Source: Desmodesmus armatus (Eukaryota > Chlorophyta > Chlorophyceae > Sphaeropleales > Scenedesmaceae). Taken from it: 64,000 nt of DNA. The notes under the pieces are model-generated. The model saw only the letters and a list, made by a program, of their open reading frames with translations, did no database searches and had not been told where the DNA came from. The stretch spans positions 62,001-126,000 of the forward strand of contig VIIQ02000187.1 in NCBI GenBank assembly GCA_007449985.2. Direction: 5' to 3'. A program made the position numbers and the translations under genes. Positions 24,901 to 36,900 of the stretch are shown here, one piece after another; the stretch's first letter is position 1; the number at the start of each line of letters is the position of its first letter.

Positions 24901-27900
24901 CAGGCTGTTGTACGACATCGAGCTCGTGGGAGACAGCAACAACTGCTCTGCATCGCAGTTGGTCCCAGGAGAGTCCTTCAACTGCACGATCAACAGGTAT
25001 GCCCAACACTTATTTGCTGAAAGTGAACGCATGGTAATTGACTGCCTCACTTGAATCAGGCCGCAGCGCAGGCAGCCGAAATCATGATGCAAGGCAAAGG
25101 GACGCCAGCTGCTGCGGGTCAAGCTCGCTTGCTAGAGGTGCAGTGACACACATATTGTCTGACCTCACTTGCTGCTACACTCACACATAACTTATTTGCC
25201 TGCAGGGCTGTTGTGCAAGACGACATGGAGCTGGGCAGGGTTGTGCTGGACGTGGTGGCAGCAACTGCGGCTTTGGGCGGCAGTGGTGGACCTGTCAACG
25301 GCAGCACTGACTCAGCTGAGGTCATCTTGGACGGGCTGTCTGCTGCAGTGGACCTCACATTCGCTGCTACGCCAACCACGTTCTACGCGGCAGGTCTGTT
25401 TGCGATGCAGCCACCATGTTGCACTCGTTGCTAGAAGTGACACGCAGCAGCACGCAAGGGATAGCTTCAGTTGGCAGTCTGCACATGCCTTACAATGACA
25501 TCACAATTCACTGGCTTTTGCTGACTGCCTGTACCCACTTGAGTGAGATTTGTTTACACCCACGCAGAGGAATTGATCCAGTTCAACCTGACAGCCACCA
25601 ACATAGGGCACCTGCGTGTCCGCAACCTGGCACTGACAGCATCTCCACAAGCCGATTTTGCCATCAACTGCAGCATCAGTGGACAGCCTTATGGCCCCAA
25701 CAGCAGTGCTGTGCTGGAGCCAAATGCGGTTGGGTTCTGCAATGGCAGCTATGTTATCACAACAGCAGACATTGAGGCTGGGCCGCAGAACGTAACGGTG
25801 TCCCTGCGCGGAGTGTCGTCCAAGGGTGAAGTTGTGGCTGTTTCAAGAGCGGTACTGTTCACTCCTGTTGTGATACGCAACCTCACTGCAAGGACCGTCA
25901 TTGACCAGTGCAGCCGTCCAAAGCAAGCAGGTAAGTGATGCAGTCCTGCCAGGCGCGAACTGCAAGGTTTGAGCTTCTGATGTCAAGCCTTGACCAATAG
26001 TTGTCGCATGCCTCTAGCCTGCATCCTTCCAGCCTACAGCCAGCCACCTGCCACAAAGTCCTTGACAGTGCCCGGGCGTTGTGTTGACTGTATCAATTGT
26101 GGCAAAGCAGTCAGCATTGAGTGTGACTGTGTGCAGGTGAAACACTGTCGTGTCCTGTGGAAATTACCAGCCACTCCAACGTCCGCCTTTACGGCACCTA
26201 TGTGGCTGGGCCTCTCCTGCCAGCCAACTGCAGCCTGGCAGTCCTTGCTCCTGGAGAGTCTGCTGTTGCTTGTAATGCAAGCGCGGTGCTCACAGCAGAT
26301 GACTTTGTGGTCAGCTACATGCACGTTCATGCCTCTGCTGTGGCAGATGGTGTGCCAGCTTTCAACTTCAGCGACAGGGTTGACCTTGATGTGACAAGGT
26401 CTGTAGAGGTCCATGTTACGCCACACTTCAGAAAGCCAAGTGAGTGCCCTGTCTGTCCAGGCCATCGATTGTCTCCGCTTTATGCTGCAACGGGTGAGAA
26501 GGTGGTCAAGTGGATAATTGCAACAGCAACAGACGCTGCCAAGTGGATGTTGCAGGCATGCCAGGATAAGCAGTGCAACTGCAGTGGAAGCTTGCGCCGC
26601 ACTCAACTTATCAACATGCCGCTGCTGCATCCTGCAGGCTATGCACCCAATCCTTGGATGATCTGGTATAACAACGGCAACAGTATGGTACACAAGGCGC
26701 TCTTCACCCTCGCCATACACCACAGCACTTGGGCCCCAGACGCCTGGCTGAATGAGACAAACGTTGACTGCCAAGCCCTGCCGGATGGTACCCCATTCAA
26801 TCCAAGCACACTGCAGATGCTGGACCCACAGGCGGACATCCTGGATTTGTTGCCCAATGAATACATCAACTGCACATCCACAGTCGCATCCTTTGCTAGC
26901 TTGGCATATCTCGCGCCCGGCAACTTGACCTTGAAGGCTGTCGGTGGTGCTGCTGATGCAACTGCGGTGGTGGATGCACCGATGGCTTTCGTCACCATCC
27001 CACACAGCCCGCTGCTGCTGCTGCACATCAACGCGTCGCGTTGCCGGCAGAACTCCACAGCAGGTAAACTACCAGCGCAGACCTGTGTCGTCTCGCAAGT
27101 TGGCTAACAGCGTCCAGAAACAAACCACGCATGTACGGTAGCAACAACCTTGCACAACCTTTGCTCAGCAAACTGAGTGACTGTTGATGTGTATTGGTGC
27201 TGCGTTGCTGTTTTGTGCTGTGCGCTGTTCCTCCAGGCTTCACTCTCTTCTGTGATGCTGCCCTGGTGCTCGAGAACCGTGGCAATGTGCCCCTCAGCAT
27301 CACTGGCCTGGACAGCACTTACCACGCTGTGAAGGCCGACGGCAGCCCGTGCAGCTTTACAAGCATGGCACCTATCACCAATGCGACCTGTGACTTCTGG
27401 TGGAATGTCACTGCTGTTGACAGCGAGGCTGGCAACAGCACTATCTATCTGGAGGCTGCTGGAGTGGATGCATGGCTTGCTGAGGCAAATGGCACGGCCG
27501 GCGCGATGTACACAGGGACGGCGGCCTTGGTTGTACCGCAACATGCAGCAGTACACGTTGCGGTGCAGGAAGTGGCGCCAAAGGTTTATGCAAGTAACGG
27601 TAAGCGCACACGAAGACTGCTGCGGGTTGAACATGTTGTCTGTATATGGGTACCCACTGCTGCTGACTATGACAGCATTTTGCTGGTCCCGTAGTGTGTA
27701 CATCACACATACCACATGAGGTATGGACACCACAGTATCACGCCAAGTGTGGCACTCAGTTGGTGCCGTGTGTGTGTGTGTGCTGCAGACTCCCTGGTGA
27801 CACTGCGAGCCACCTTGACCAACGCTGGTAACGTTGCGCTGAGGAACGTCGTCCTTGGCTCAGAGCCACCACTCCCAGGCAACCGCACATGCATCGTTCA

Positions 27901-30900
27901 AGATATTGCACAGGTTGCAACAGCAGCAGAGTGGCTGGCAGACACAGCAGCAGGCGCCGCCATCCCAGCAGGGCAGGAGGTGGTCTGTACCGTGACCTAC
28001 CCCATCGGCCAAGCTGCTCTGGAGACCCTTGAGAGGGATAACAGCACTGGCTCGCCCCTGGTGGCAGTGGTGATGCATGCAAATGCAAGCGCCACGCAGG
28101 AAAATCTTACAGTGACTGCATCCGACAGAGTTGCTTTGGCAGTGGCTCCGGCACCTGGCCTAAGGCTGGACATACTGGAAAACCAGAGTGTGATTCCTAC
28201 GGAGCCAGGTAAGACGGGGGCCTATCTTAATGCGTGTATTGTGAATCGTGTGCGGGATCGGCTCAGTAGCTGATGCATCTGCATGTTGTCGTCCTTGATG
28301 AAGACCTTGTTGGTCACCACTCGTCGGACTCCTTTGATTGTATGATGTGTTGTGATCTACCTGCAGGTCTGCTGGTGGTGCCTGCGGTGCTGCAAAACAT
28401 CGGTTCTGTGAGGCTCAACAACACGTTTGTTGAGGGAGACGACAACAACTGCACAGCTGCCATGCTGGCACCTCAGGAGCTGCTGCACTGCTTCTTCTGG
28501 CGCTCACTCACAACCGCCGACTTCACACAAAACACGTTCACCATCAGCGCTACGGGAGTCAAAGGCACAGCATGGGGCCTGAACACTTTGCCTGTGGGGA
28601 CTGTGGTTACAGCAGAGGTGCCGAACCCAGAAGTGTGGGCCCCGCTTCTGTCTGTGGGCGTTGTGGCCAATGTGACGGCAGTCCAAGCAGCAGGAGATGC
28701 CGTGCTGTACACCATCACCCTGGTGAGCTTGTGCATGCGTTCAGACAGGCGATTCACGCCCATGCATCTGCAGTTGGGTTGTCTGTGTTTGCAGCAGCAG
28801 CAGCAGCAGCAGCAACATATAAAATTGTGCATGCTGTTCTCTATTTGATTGCTTCATTCTTGCTCTTGTCAATTTCCAACACACGATTCACAGTACCTGA
28901 CATGCTTTTGTGCTTGTTGTTTACAGGCCAACATCGGAAAGCTCAACATCAGCGATGTGGAGCCCACCAAGGCCACAAGCAGTCAGCTCACTGGCGCCCT
29001 CGTGTGTGAAGGCTACGACAACGCCACTGTGATCCCAGTGATGGTTCCAACGCAGTCAGTTACCTGCCAAGGGGAATATAGGTTTGACCAAGCAGCCCTC
29101 GAGGCTGGGCCGCACACTTTCACGGCCAACTTCACAAGCAGGACCAATCTGGGCATTGTGGTGCCGCCGGCTGCCAGCAGCATCACTGTTACGCCACAGC
29201 TGACGCCAGGCATTACAGCAACCGTGGTGGCATCGTCATGCGTCGTCCCCAAGCAGCAAGGTGCGAAGGTGTCCACATGCCGTTGCAAGGGCTATCTGGC
29301 AGTCCCAGCCCAGTCAAGCTGAGACCGCCTGAGACCGCCATGTCACCCCATATATCTCATGCATGTGCACAGGGAAACCTTTGTCGTTGCAAGCTCTTGC
29401 TGACAGAGTTCACAGCCTAGTCTGACTCATGTGACCTGAGACCGCCATGTCATCCTTTTTGCACAGTGCAAGAAGGAACCTTCATCTGCAGTGCGCACAT
29501 GGATGAAACCTGGTGCAAGCTTGTTTGTGTCTGTTGCGAATGCAGGCCAAAGCCTTGTCTGCCTGATGCGACTGGACAACACAGGCAACACAGGCCTCCA
29601 ATCGATCGCAGTCTCGGACCAGCCCCACTGCACAAACTTCACCGCCCTTAGCCCAAGGGCATCTGTATCCTGCAATGTCAGCCAGCTTGCCTCTCAGGCT
29701 GACTTTGACACTTGGGACTTGACAGCCGGTAGTGCCGACACCGCCTTGGGCATGTTCAACATGTCTGTGGCCGTCAGTGCCACACCTACGGCTGCACACA
29801 TCGCAGCTCAGACACTGTCTGCAACAGGAGCAGTGTCAGTTGCGCTGGAGTCTAGGCCAGCTTTTGGAGTGCTGAGTGCTGCTTTGCTGGGCGCTGATGC
29901 CAACCGCACAGCCAGAGCAGGTATGATGTGATTCGAATTGTCACATGATGTGCTGCTGCTGTCTATGCATGTGTCAGTGCTGCAACTGGGACGGTGGTTC
30001 AAACTACATCTCCACTTTTGACACACCCCTGACCCCAACGTATGACAATTGCGACTGTGGCCAGTTATGTTTTTTTTGTGCCAACATGCTCCGTGTTTTC
30101 TGCATTTGCAGGGGAGGCCGTGCAGGTTTCCTTTGCAGTTCAGGCCACAGGCAATGTGGCGCTCAGAGGACTGCAAGTTGTTTTACCCAGCGACCTCACC
30201 AATGTTACCTGCCAACCAAGCTTGGGCGCTGTGCTAGCGGCGGATGCCGTGATGACGTGCCATGGTTCACACACCGTCACTCAAGAGGAGCTGGAGCGTC
30301 AGCACAACAGCTTCAATGTGACCTTGCAGGCAGACAACCTAGTGATGTCTAACGGCGCTTTCAAGCAGTGGGTGGAGGTAGCGCACCTTCCCGTGCTGAC
30401 CCTACCAGTGGCGACGTCGTTGGCTGTGGAGCTCAGTACCCAAGCCTGTCAAAAGCCTGCTGCTGCACGTAAGCAACCGTTGCTGTTGGTCCTACATCAG
30501 GGCACTGGTGTGTGTTCGAGCCACTGGCCCGCAACTTGTGTCGCCCAGCCATGTTCATTTCTTGTGTATCACGTTGCATGTAAAGTGTGTCAGCATGGCA
30601 AAACATAAAGGCATGGACTGACTTTGCCCATTGTAATACTGTTACGGTTGTCATGTGCAGCTGGGATGCTGAATTGTTCAAATGCTGTTACTGTAAGCAA
30701 CAACGCAACAGTGCGTCTGTACAACATCAGCGTATCTGGAGATGCCAACTGCAGCATCGCCAGTATGGAGCCCAGCACGTCTGCACAGTGCCAGGTAAGC
30801 CCCTTTGTGGATTCTGAGTGGAGTTTTGATGAATGCTGCTACCCACAGCAGGTGCATACTGAACTGGGCCCGGGGGTTTTGTTGTGGCTGCTGCGTCAAA

Positions 30901-33900
30901 GCCAAGTGGCTGACCACATACATGTGTGCACTAGAACCTCTTACTGGGCAGAAGGGCAACATCATGGGCATGGTGGCAATGCATCAATGGCACAGTGTAA
31001 GTCAGAGTAGGACCAGGTGTAGCACTTGAGCTGGGTCGCCTGTTCACCAGTTGGAGTGCACACCTGAATGCGCTGCAGGTCAACAAGGCTGTTGTGCAAG
31101 ACGACTTCGAAGCTGGCACCCTGCAGCTGTCTGTTTCAGCCGCAGCAACCTCTGGCCAGGGCACTGGACACATTGCAGCGCACGGCAGTGCCACTGCTGC
31201 CGTGCAGCTCCCTCAGATTCGCAGCATGGCAGTAGCCATAGCTCTTTCCGAAGGGCAGCCAAGTGCTGTCAGTGTTGCGGGTAAGTTACAGCTTGTGTTT
31301 TTTAGGGTCAGATGAACACCAGCTGACTGACTTTGTGATGGGTTGTCTGGTGGTGGCTTTCCCGGTGTCGGCAATGCTGCTGATAGAATCTGACGCTGCA
31401 TGCTGTTTCCCGGCAGAAGCACAGTGACTACCAGACTCAACCCAAGACTGCTGCTTCCATTGCTGCAGGCACAACCGTGCGCTTCAACATCACTGCGCTC
31501 AACACCGGCACCGTAATCCTGAGAGAAACCGTCCTGTCAAGCTCCAAGCTTGGACCACTGGCATGCCCACCTGGCGATGCAACAGTGGCACCAGGAGCCG
31601 CCTACACCTGCGAAGGGACCTACACAGTGCTTGCAACAGACCTGGAAGCTGGGCAGTTGGCGTTCACAGCTGCAGCAACATCACCAACCCTGCCAGCTGC
31701 AGCACAGACAGTCACTGCCACACAGGATGTGGTGGTGGCTATGGTCGCACAGCCTCAGTTGTACTTGGACGTGATGTCGGCTACTTGCAGCCAAACGGTG
31801 GCTACAGGTGCGCTGTGCTGCTTCTGAAGCATGTGTGTATCTTGGCGTTGCACCCCTGTCAGGATGCTAGTGTTCGGTTGCAACTGCCAGGTGCTCCAAT
31901 TGTAACATGTGCTGATGTGTCACCAGCATGGCACAACACAACTGATGGCAAGGTGTGTTGAAATTCAAAAGTGCATTGCCAGCACCAGGTGGAAAAGTGT
32001 TGTCCCATCCCACATGTGTGCCCCTTGCAGGTGCTGGTTTCCAAAACTCCAAGGTTGTTCAATGCACTGTTCAGCTGGCCAACTTGGGCAACGTCAGGCT
32101 GGGCAATATCACCACCACTGGCTTGGACAGCTGCAATCCTGCGGTGCTGCCTCCTGGTGCGGTCGTCAACTGCACCGTCACCAGGTAACATCTGCTGTGC
32201 TATCTTTTGATGGCGTTGCTATCGATGGTCACTCACCGTGCTACTATGGTGGTGCTGCGCACCTGCAGGCTACTAGCCTGCAGGCGCTGCGGCAGCGCCT
32301 GCATCTGACGCAACTCTGATTTTGAGTTTTCTTTTGTTTTGCGCCAGTCGACCCATGTGCTGGTTTGACTGAATGCAGGGTGCTGAGCACGGATGACTTC
32401 GAAGCAGGCACCGTCAATGTGACAATGCCGCCAGCATCAGCACAGCCTTACAGTGTGGGCTCAGCGCAGATCAGCAGTGCTGGCGACAGTGCTGAGGTGG
32501 CACTGACTGACCGGGTGGCACTGCTGGATCTGACCTTCAGCGCTGCACCGCTGACCCTCTCCAATCAAGGTGAGCCCACCTAAACTTTGGCTCAAAGCCT
32601 ACTACTGATAGTGAACCTGCTGCTGCTGTAACTCACGACAAGCATAGCCTACTGCACCCCATTACTACAAAAGTGTGTGATGTTGTGCATTCAATGGTGT
32701 GCTGTAAGTTTGAAAGACTGTGCAAGACAACGTACGTTGTGTCATTGTTTGGCTGCAGGAGACACGGTCATGTTCGAGCTGACCGCCGTAAACACAGCCG
32801 ACCTGCGGCTGCGCAACGTGCAGCTGACTCTGCCCGCATTGCTCAACGGCACTATCAGTTGCACTGCGGCCGGCAGCCCTGTCAGCTCCCCTACTGCTGC
32901 AGTACTGGAGCCGGGCTCGGCCCTTCATTGCAACGCCTCACATACAGTCACCACAGCCGATATCGAAGGCGGCGTACTGCAGCTTGAAGTGTCTGCAGGA
33001 GGCAGCTCTGTCCTTGGTGCTCTCAGCCCTGTTGTGAAGAGCGTGCAGCTGCAACCAGTGCTGCAGCCGATGCTGACTGTCACGATACTGGAGTCTGGTC
33101 TTGTGAAGCCCACCAAAGCTGGCACTGCAGAGGGCAACTTGGTGGTGTCTGTTGAACTCCGCAACACAGGTCAGCAGGTTCAGCATGTCTGCTTAAACAT
33201 GGGGTGTGCAAGGTCTATAGCGACACTTAGCTATGTCCAAGACATGTAAACTTCCACCATGGCCATACTCTGGCCATGCGGGTGATCCGCTGCACGCAGT
33301 GTTTGTGGTATGTTCCTGCTTCTGTTGGGGGTGGGGCCGCCACCCAACTGGCTGACCTGGCCGTGTATGTATATGTGCAGGCAATGTTGGATTGTTGTCC
33401 GTCAACTTGAAGAGCCCCTCCACAGCGTGTGGTGTGCCCTTACTCGAGCCTGGTGCTGCACCCTTCAGCTGTGAGGTGTCTGTTCCATCCACCCTTGCTG
33501 ACTTTGAGGCGGGGTTGATGAACCTGGCCGTGTTGGCTGAAGCAACCCCCCGTGGAGTAGGGGTGCCAGCCAGTGTTTCTGGTCAGGCTGCCCTTGCTGT
33601 CACGCTGGTCAAGACCTACAGCCTGTCAGTAGAAGCTGCTGCTACACCGCCAAGTGTGGCCGATGCAGGTAAACACTGCTGCTGGATGGTTGTGTGTTGT
33701 CATGAGCAGCATTGGAAACGTACTCACACGAACCATGTGTGCTAGGCCAGCCTATTTTTCCTGAACTGCATTCCAGCGCTCCAGTTCAGTCGAGTGCAAC
33801 CACATGGCATGCCTACAGTGATCCTCACCTGCTGTTTGCTTGTGTGTTCAACGTGGTCTTGCTGCTTTTAGGTGCCAATGTGACCCTCACATACAGCATC

Positions 33901-36900
33901 CGCAACACTGCCAATGTCAGAGCCCATAATGTCAGCCTGTCTGTACCTGGTGTCGACCAGATTTCTTGCGGCAACGGACTAGGCTCTCACATCCCTTCCA
34001 TTGAAGTGGATTCTATCATCATATGCAGGTAAGTACCCACCAGTGCTTTCGATAAGCACGCCAGCATGGTCTGATGTGCATGCACAGTCCCTAGCATGCC
34101 TGCCTCTTGAGTGTTCTAGGGGTATTGTTGGTGCTTGTGCAACGCCGACTGTTTGTTTTTTGTCCTTGCAGAGGCTCCTACACCTTCCAGCGGGATGTGT
34201 TTGAGGCAGGGCCCAAGGCCTTCTCAGCTTCTGTGGTGGCAGACCAACTCCCTGCAGCAGCCACCACTGTGCCAGTGCTGACTGTTGCCGTGGAGCACCA
34301 CCTGCGCCTGACGCTGGCTATCAACGAAGACCGCTGCGTCCTGGCGTTTGCAGGTAAAGCCCAGGATTGCTTTCAACAGTTGCCCTGTCCAATTGCGCAT
34401 GGATTAAGTCGACTCAGGTAGGTCTGCCTTAGCTCCGTGATGCCACTGAAGATGGTGTAATTATGTGAGTTGTTTTCTTATGCTTTGCAGCTGGCGTGCT
34501 GGACTGCACATTGGAGGCCTCCAACATTGGCAACGTGCAGATCAAATCGTTCAGCCTTGGAGGCGATGTGGTCAACTGCTCTGCACCTGGGCAGTCTATC
34601 CCACCAGGGCGTTCAGTCGTATGCTCCTTGCGGAAGAACGTCACTTCTACGGAGCTCGCTGCTGCCGGCTCTCTATCGCTGTCGTTGCCGCTCTCAGCCA
34701 CCCCGGCAGGGATCGTGTCAACCTTGGATCCCGTGCCCCTTGACGTTTACTCAGCAAGCTTGAGCAAGCTCATTTCAGCGTCTCCAGCATGTGCCACGTG
34801 TCGCGGCTGCCTGGCGTCTGCCAACGACTTTGTCAAGCAGCACGGCGCTCAAGCTGACGTCGCCAGTTTGGCCAAGAGTTTCGGCACTTTCTGCGAGCAG
34901 TCCATCCTGCGGCAGACGCAAGCATGCAGCAGAGTACAGGCCGCTATTGCCAACAGCACGATGGGCAACCTTGGTCGTCGCGCAGCTGGGCTGTGTCTCA
35001 ACCTTCAGCTGTGTGACGGCAAACTTGGTGCTTCCTGTGCAACGACTGTCAATGTCAGTACGACGCCAACACAGGTGTCCGCTTCAAGTTTGGATGTCTG
35101 CACTGGTAAGCCCGCAACCTCTCCTCCGCACAACTGAGTGTGCTGTAGCAACACTGTGATTGACAACAGTTGAGTAGCACTTGTGCAGTTGTGTTTGGCC
35201 GCCCGCTGTGACTACCCAACGTTGCTTTTGTGCCCTGCAGTTGAAGGTGCCCCCGGCGGTTCCCTGGTGCCTTTCGGCTTCATCGCCAAGCCAGCAACTG
35301 CATGTACACCAGGGGATGCCAGCACCACCTGCCTTCCACCGTACCTCCAGTGCAACACAGCCCAGCAGGCCTGCACCTGTGCGGCAGGAGTGGACACATG
35401 CTACGGCTACTGCATCCACACACCCTGTGGGGCCTGCAACAGCTGTGTCAAGACCTTCAGGGACTTCACTGCCAGGGTCAGGAGCAACAAGGATGCAGCG
35501 GTTGTAGCGCAGGAGTGGGGCGTGGCGTGTGCGGCTGCTGGGCGCACCAGCACTAGCTGCGAGTTTGTGAAGCAGCAGATCCTGTCCAGCGTGGATGGCA
35601 ATCTGGGCAAACGTGCCGGCATGCTCTGCCAGCTGCTGCAGGTGAGTTGTGGGCAACCTTTCACACCTGGAATCATCTTCGCACCGCTGTGCAGTCCTCT
35701 CCATCAGTAGTACTGGATGACCATCACTCCAGTGGGAAGCTGGCTTCTACCGGTGGCGCTCAGCGCTCAGATTAAGCCGTCTCCAGCACTCATATCCACC
35801 TGCAACCCTGCTCTGATGTGTGAACGATGTATTGTCTGCAGGATTGCGCTGGCATCCCATCTGACTGTAAGCTTGAAGCTGCCACAGCCGGGGCATTGCC
35901 AGCTGCACTGGACATGTGCACTGTTGATGGCACAACAGCTGGTGCACAAGTGCCGGACGTTTTCTCCGCTGCTACATACGTACTCCCGGCTGGCAGCTGC
36001 TTTGAAACAACCGACTGCTCCAGATGGCCGGGGCAAGTGTGCAACAAGCAAATCACCCGGGATGTCAAGACATGCAGTGGTGGTGTGGACGGCTTTTTGA
36101 CTGTTGGCACTTGTGTGCGGACCCCCTGCCAGACTTGCAAGGTAAATGAACAGGGAGGCAACTGAGGGGTCCATGTACGGCAGTCAACTGCATCGAGGAA
36201 GTCTAACCAAACAGTCAGTTAGCGGTGACATGTTAGGGCATGTGCGCCCATATTGACTATGTTTTTCCCAGTTGATGCGTGCAATTTGGATCCTTATAAT
36301 GTCTGCTGCTGACAAGTTTCCGCAGCCAAGCCTGCTGACTCACCTACACATGCCTCATGTGCTCACGTTGCTGCTGCAGGAGTGCATGGCAGCAACACAA
36401 CCGTTGGCTGCCAGCAACATCAACCAAAGCGATGCAGCAGCAGCTGCCACAACCTTTGCCAACCTCTGCAACGGACATGCAGTGCTCAACAGCACACTGC
36501 GCTGCAGCACAGTGCAGCAGGCAATAGCTGGGGCAGTCAATCTGGTCAAACGGCCTGCGCTGCTGTGCTCCTCCCTCCAGCTGTGCAGCAGCAGCCTCAG
36601 CAGCAGCTGCCTGGTGGACGTTGTCAGCGGCAGCAGCGGCACTGCAGCAGTGCAGGTGGCTGCACCGTCCCTGGACAACTGCACTGTGGAGGGTCTGCCC
36701 GGAGGGGGGTTGGTCCCTGGTGGGGTGCGCACACTCACACCCTTGCCTGCCGGTAAGCTCCAGCTACTGTCTTTCATGGGGCTTTTTTGTCAAAATTAGG
36801 TGGGGGGGGGGGGTGAGGGCGCTCAGTCAGATCGTCGACGGATGTCAGCCAGAGGATGTGGATGTGGTTGTTGTAATGTGTGTTGTATGCGCACCGTGTT

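Noticed and set aside
26034..27026. 330-codon open frame on the - strand
   Set aside because: It lies antisense to exons d and e of block 4, has no domain pattern, and crosses intron sequence. The + strand repeats explain the open frame.
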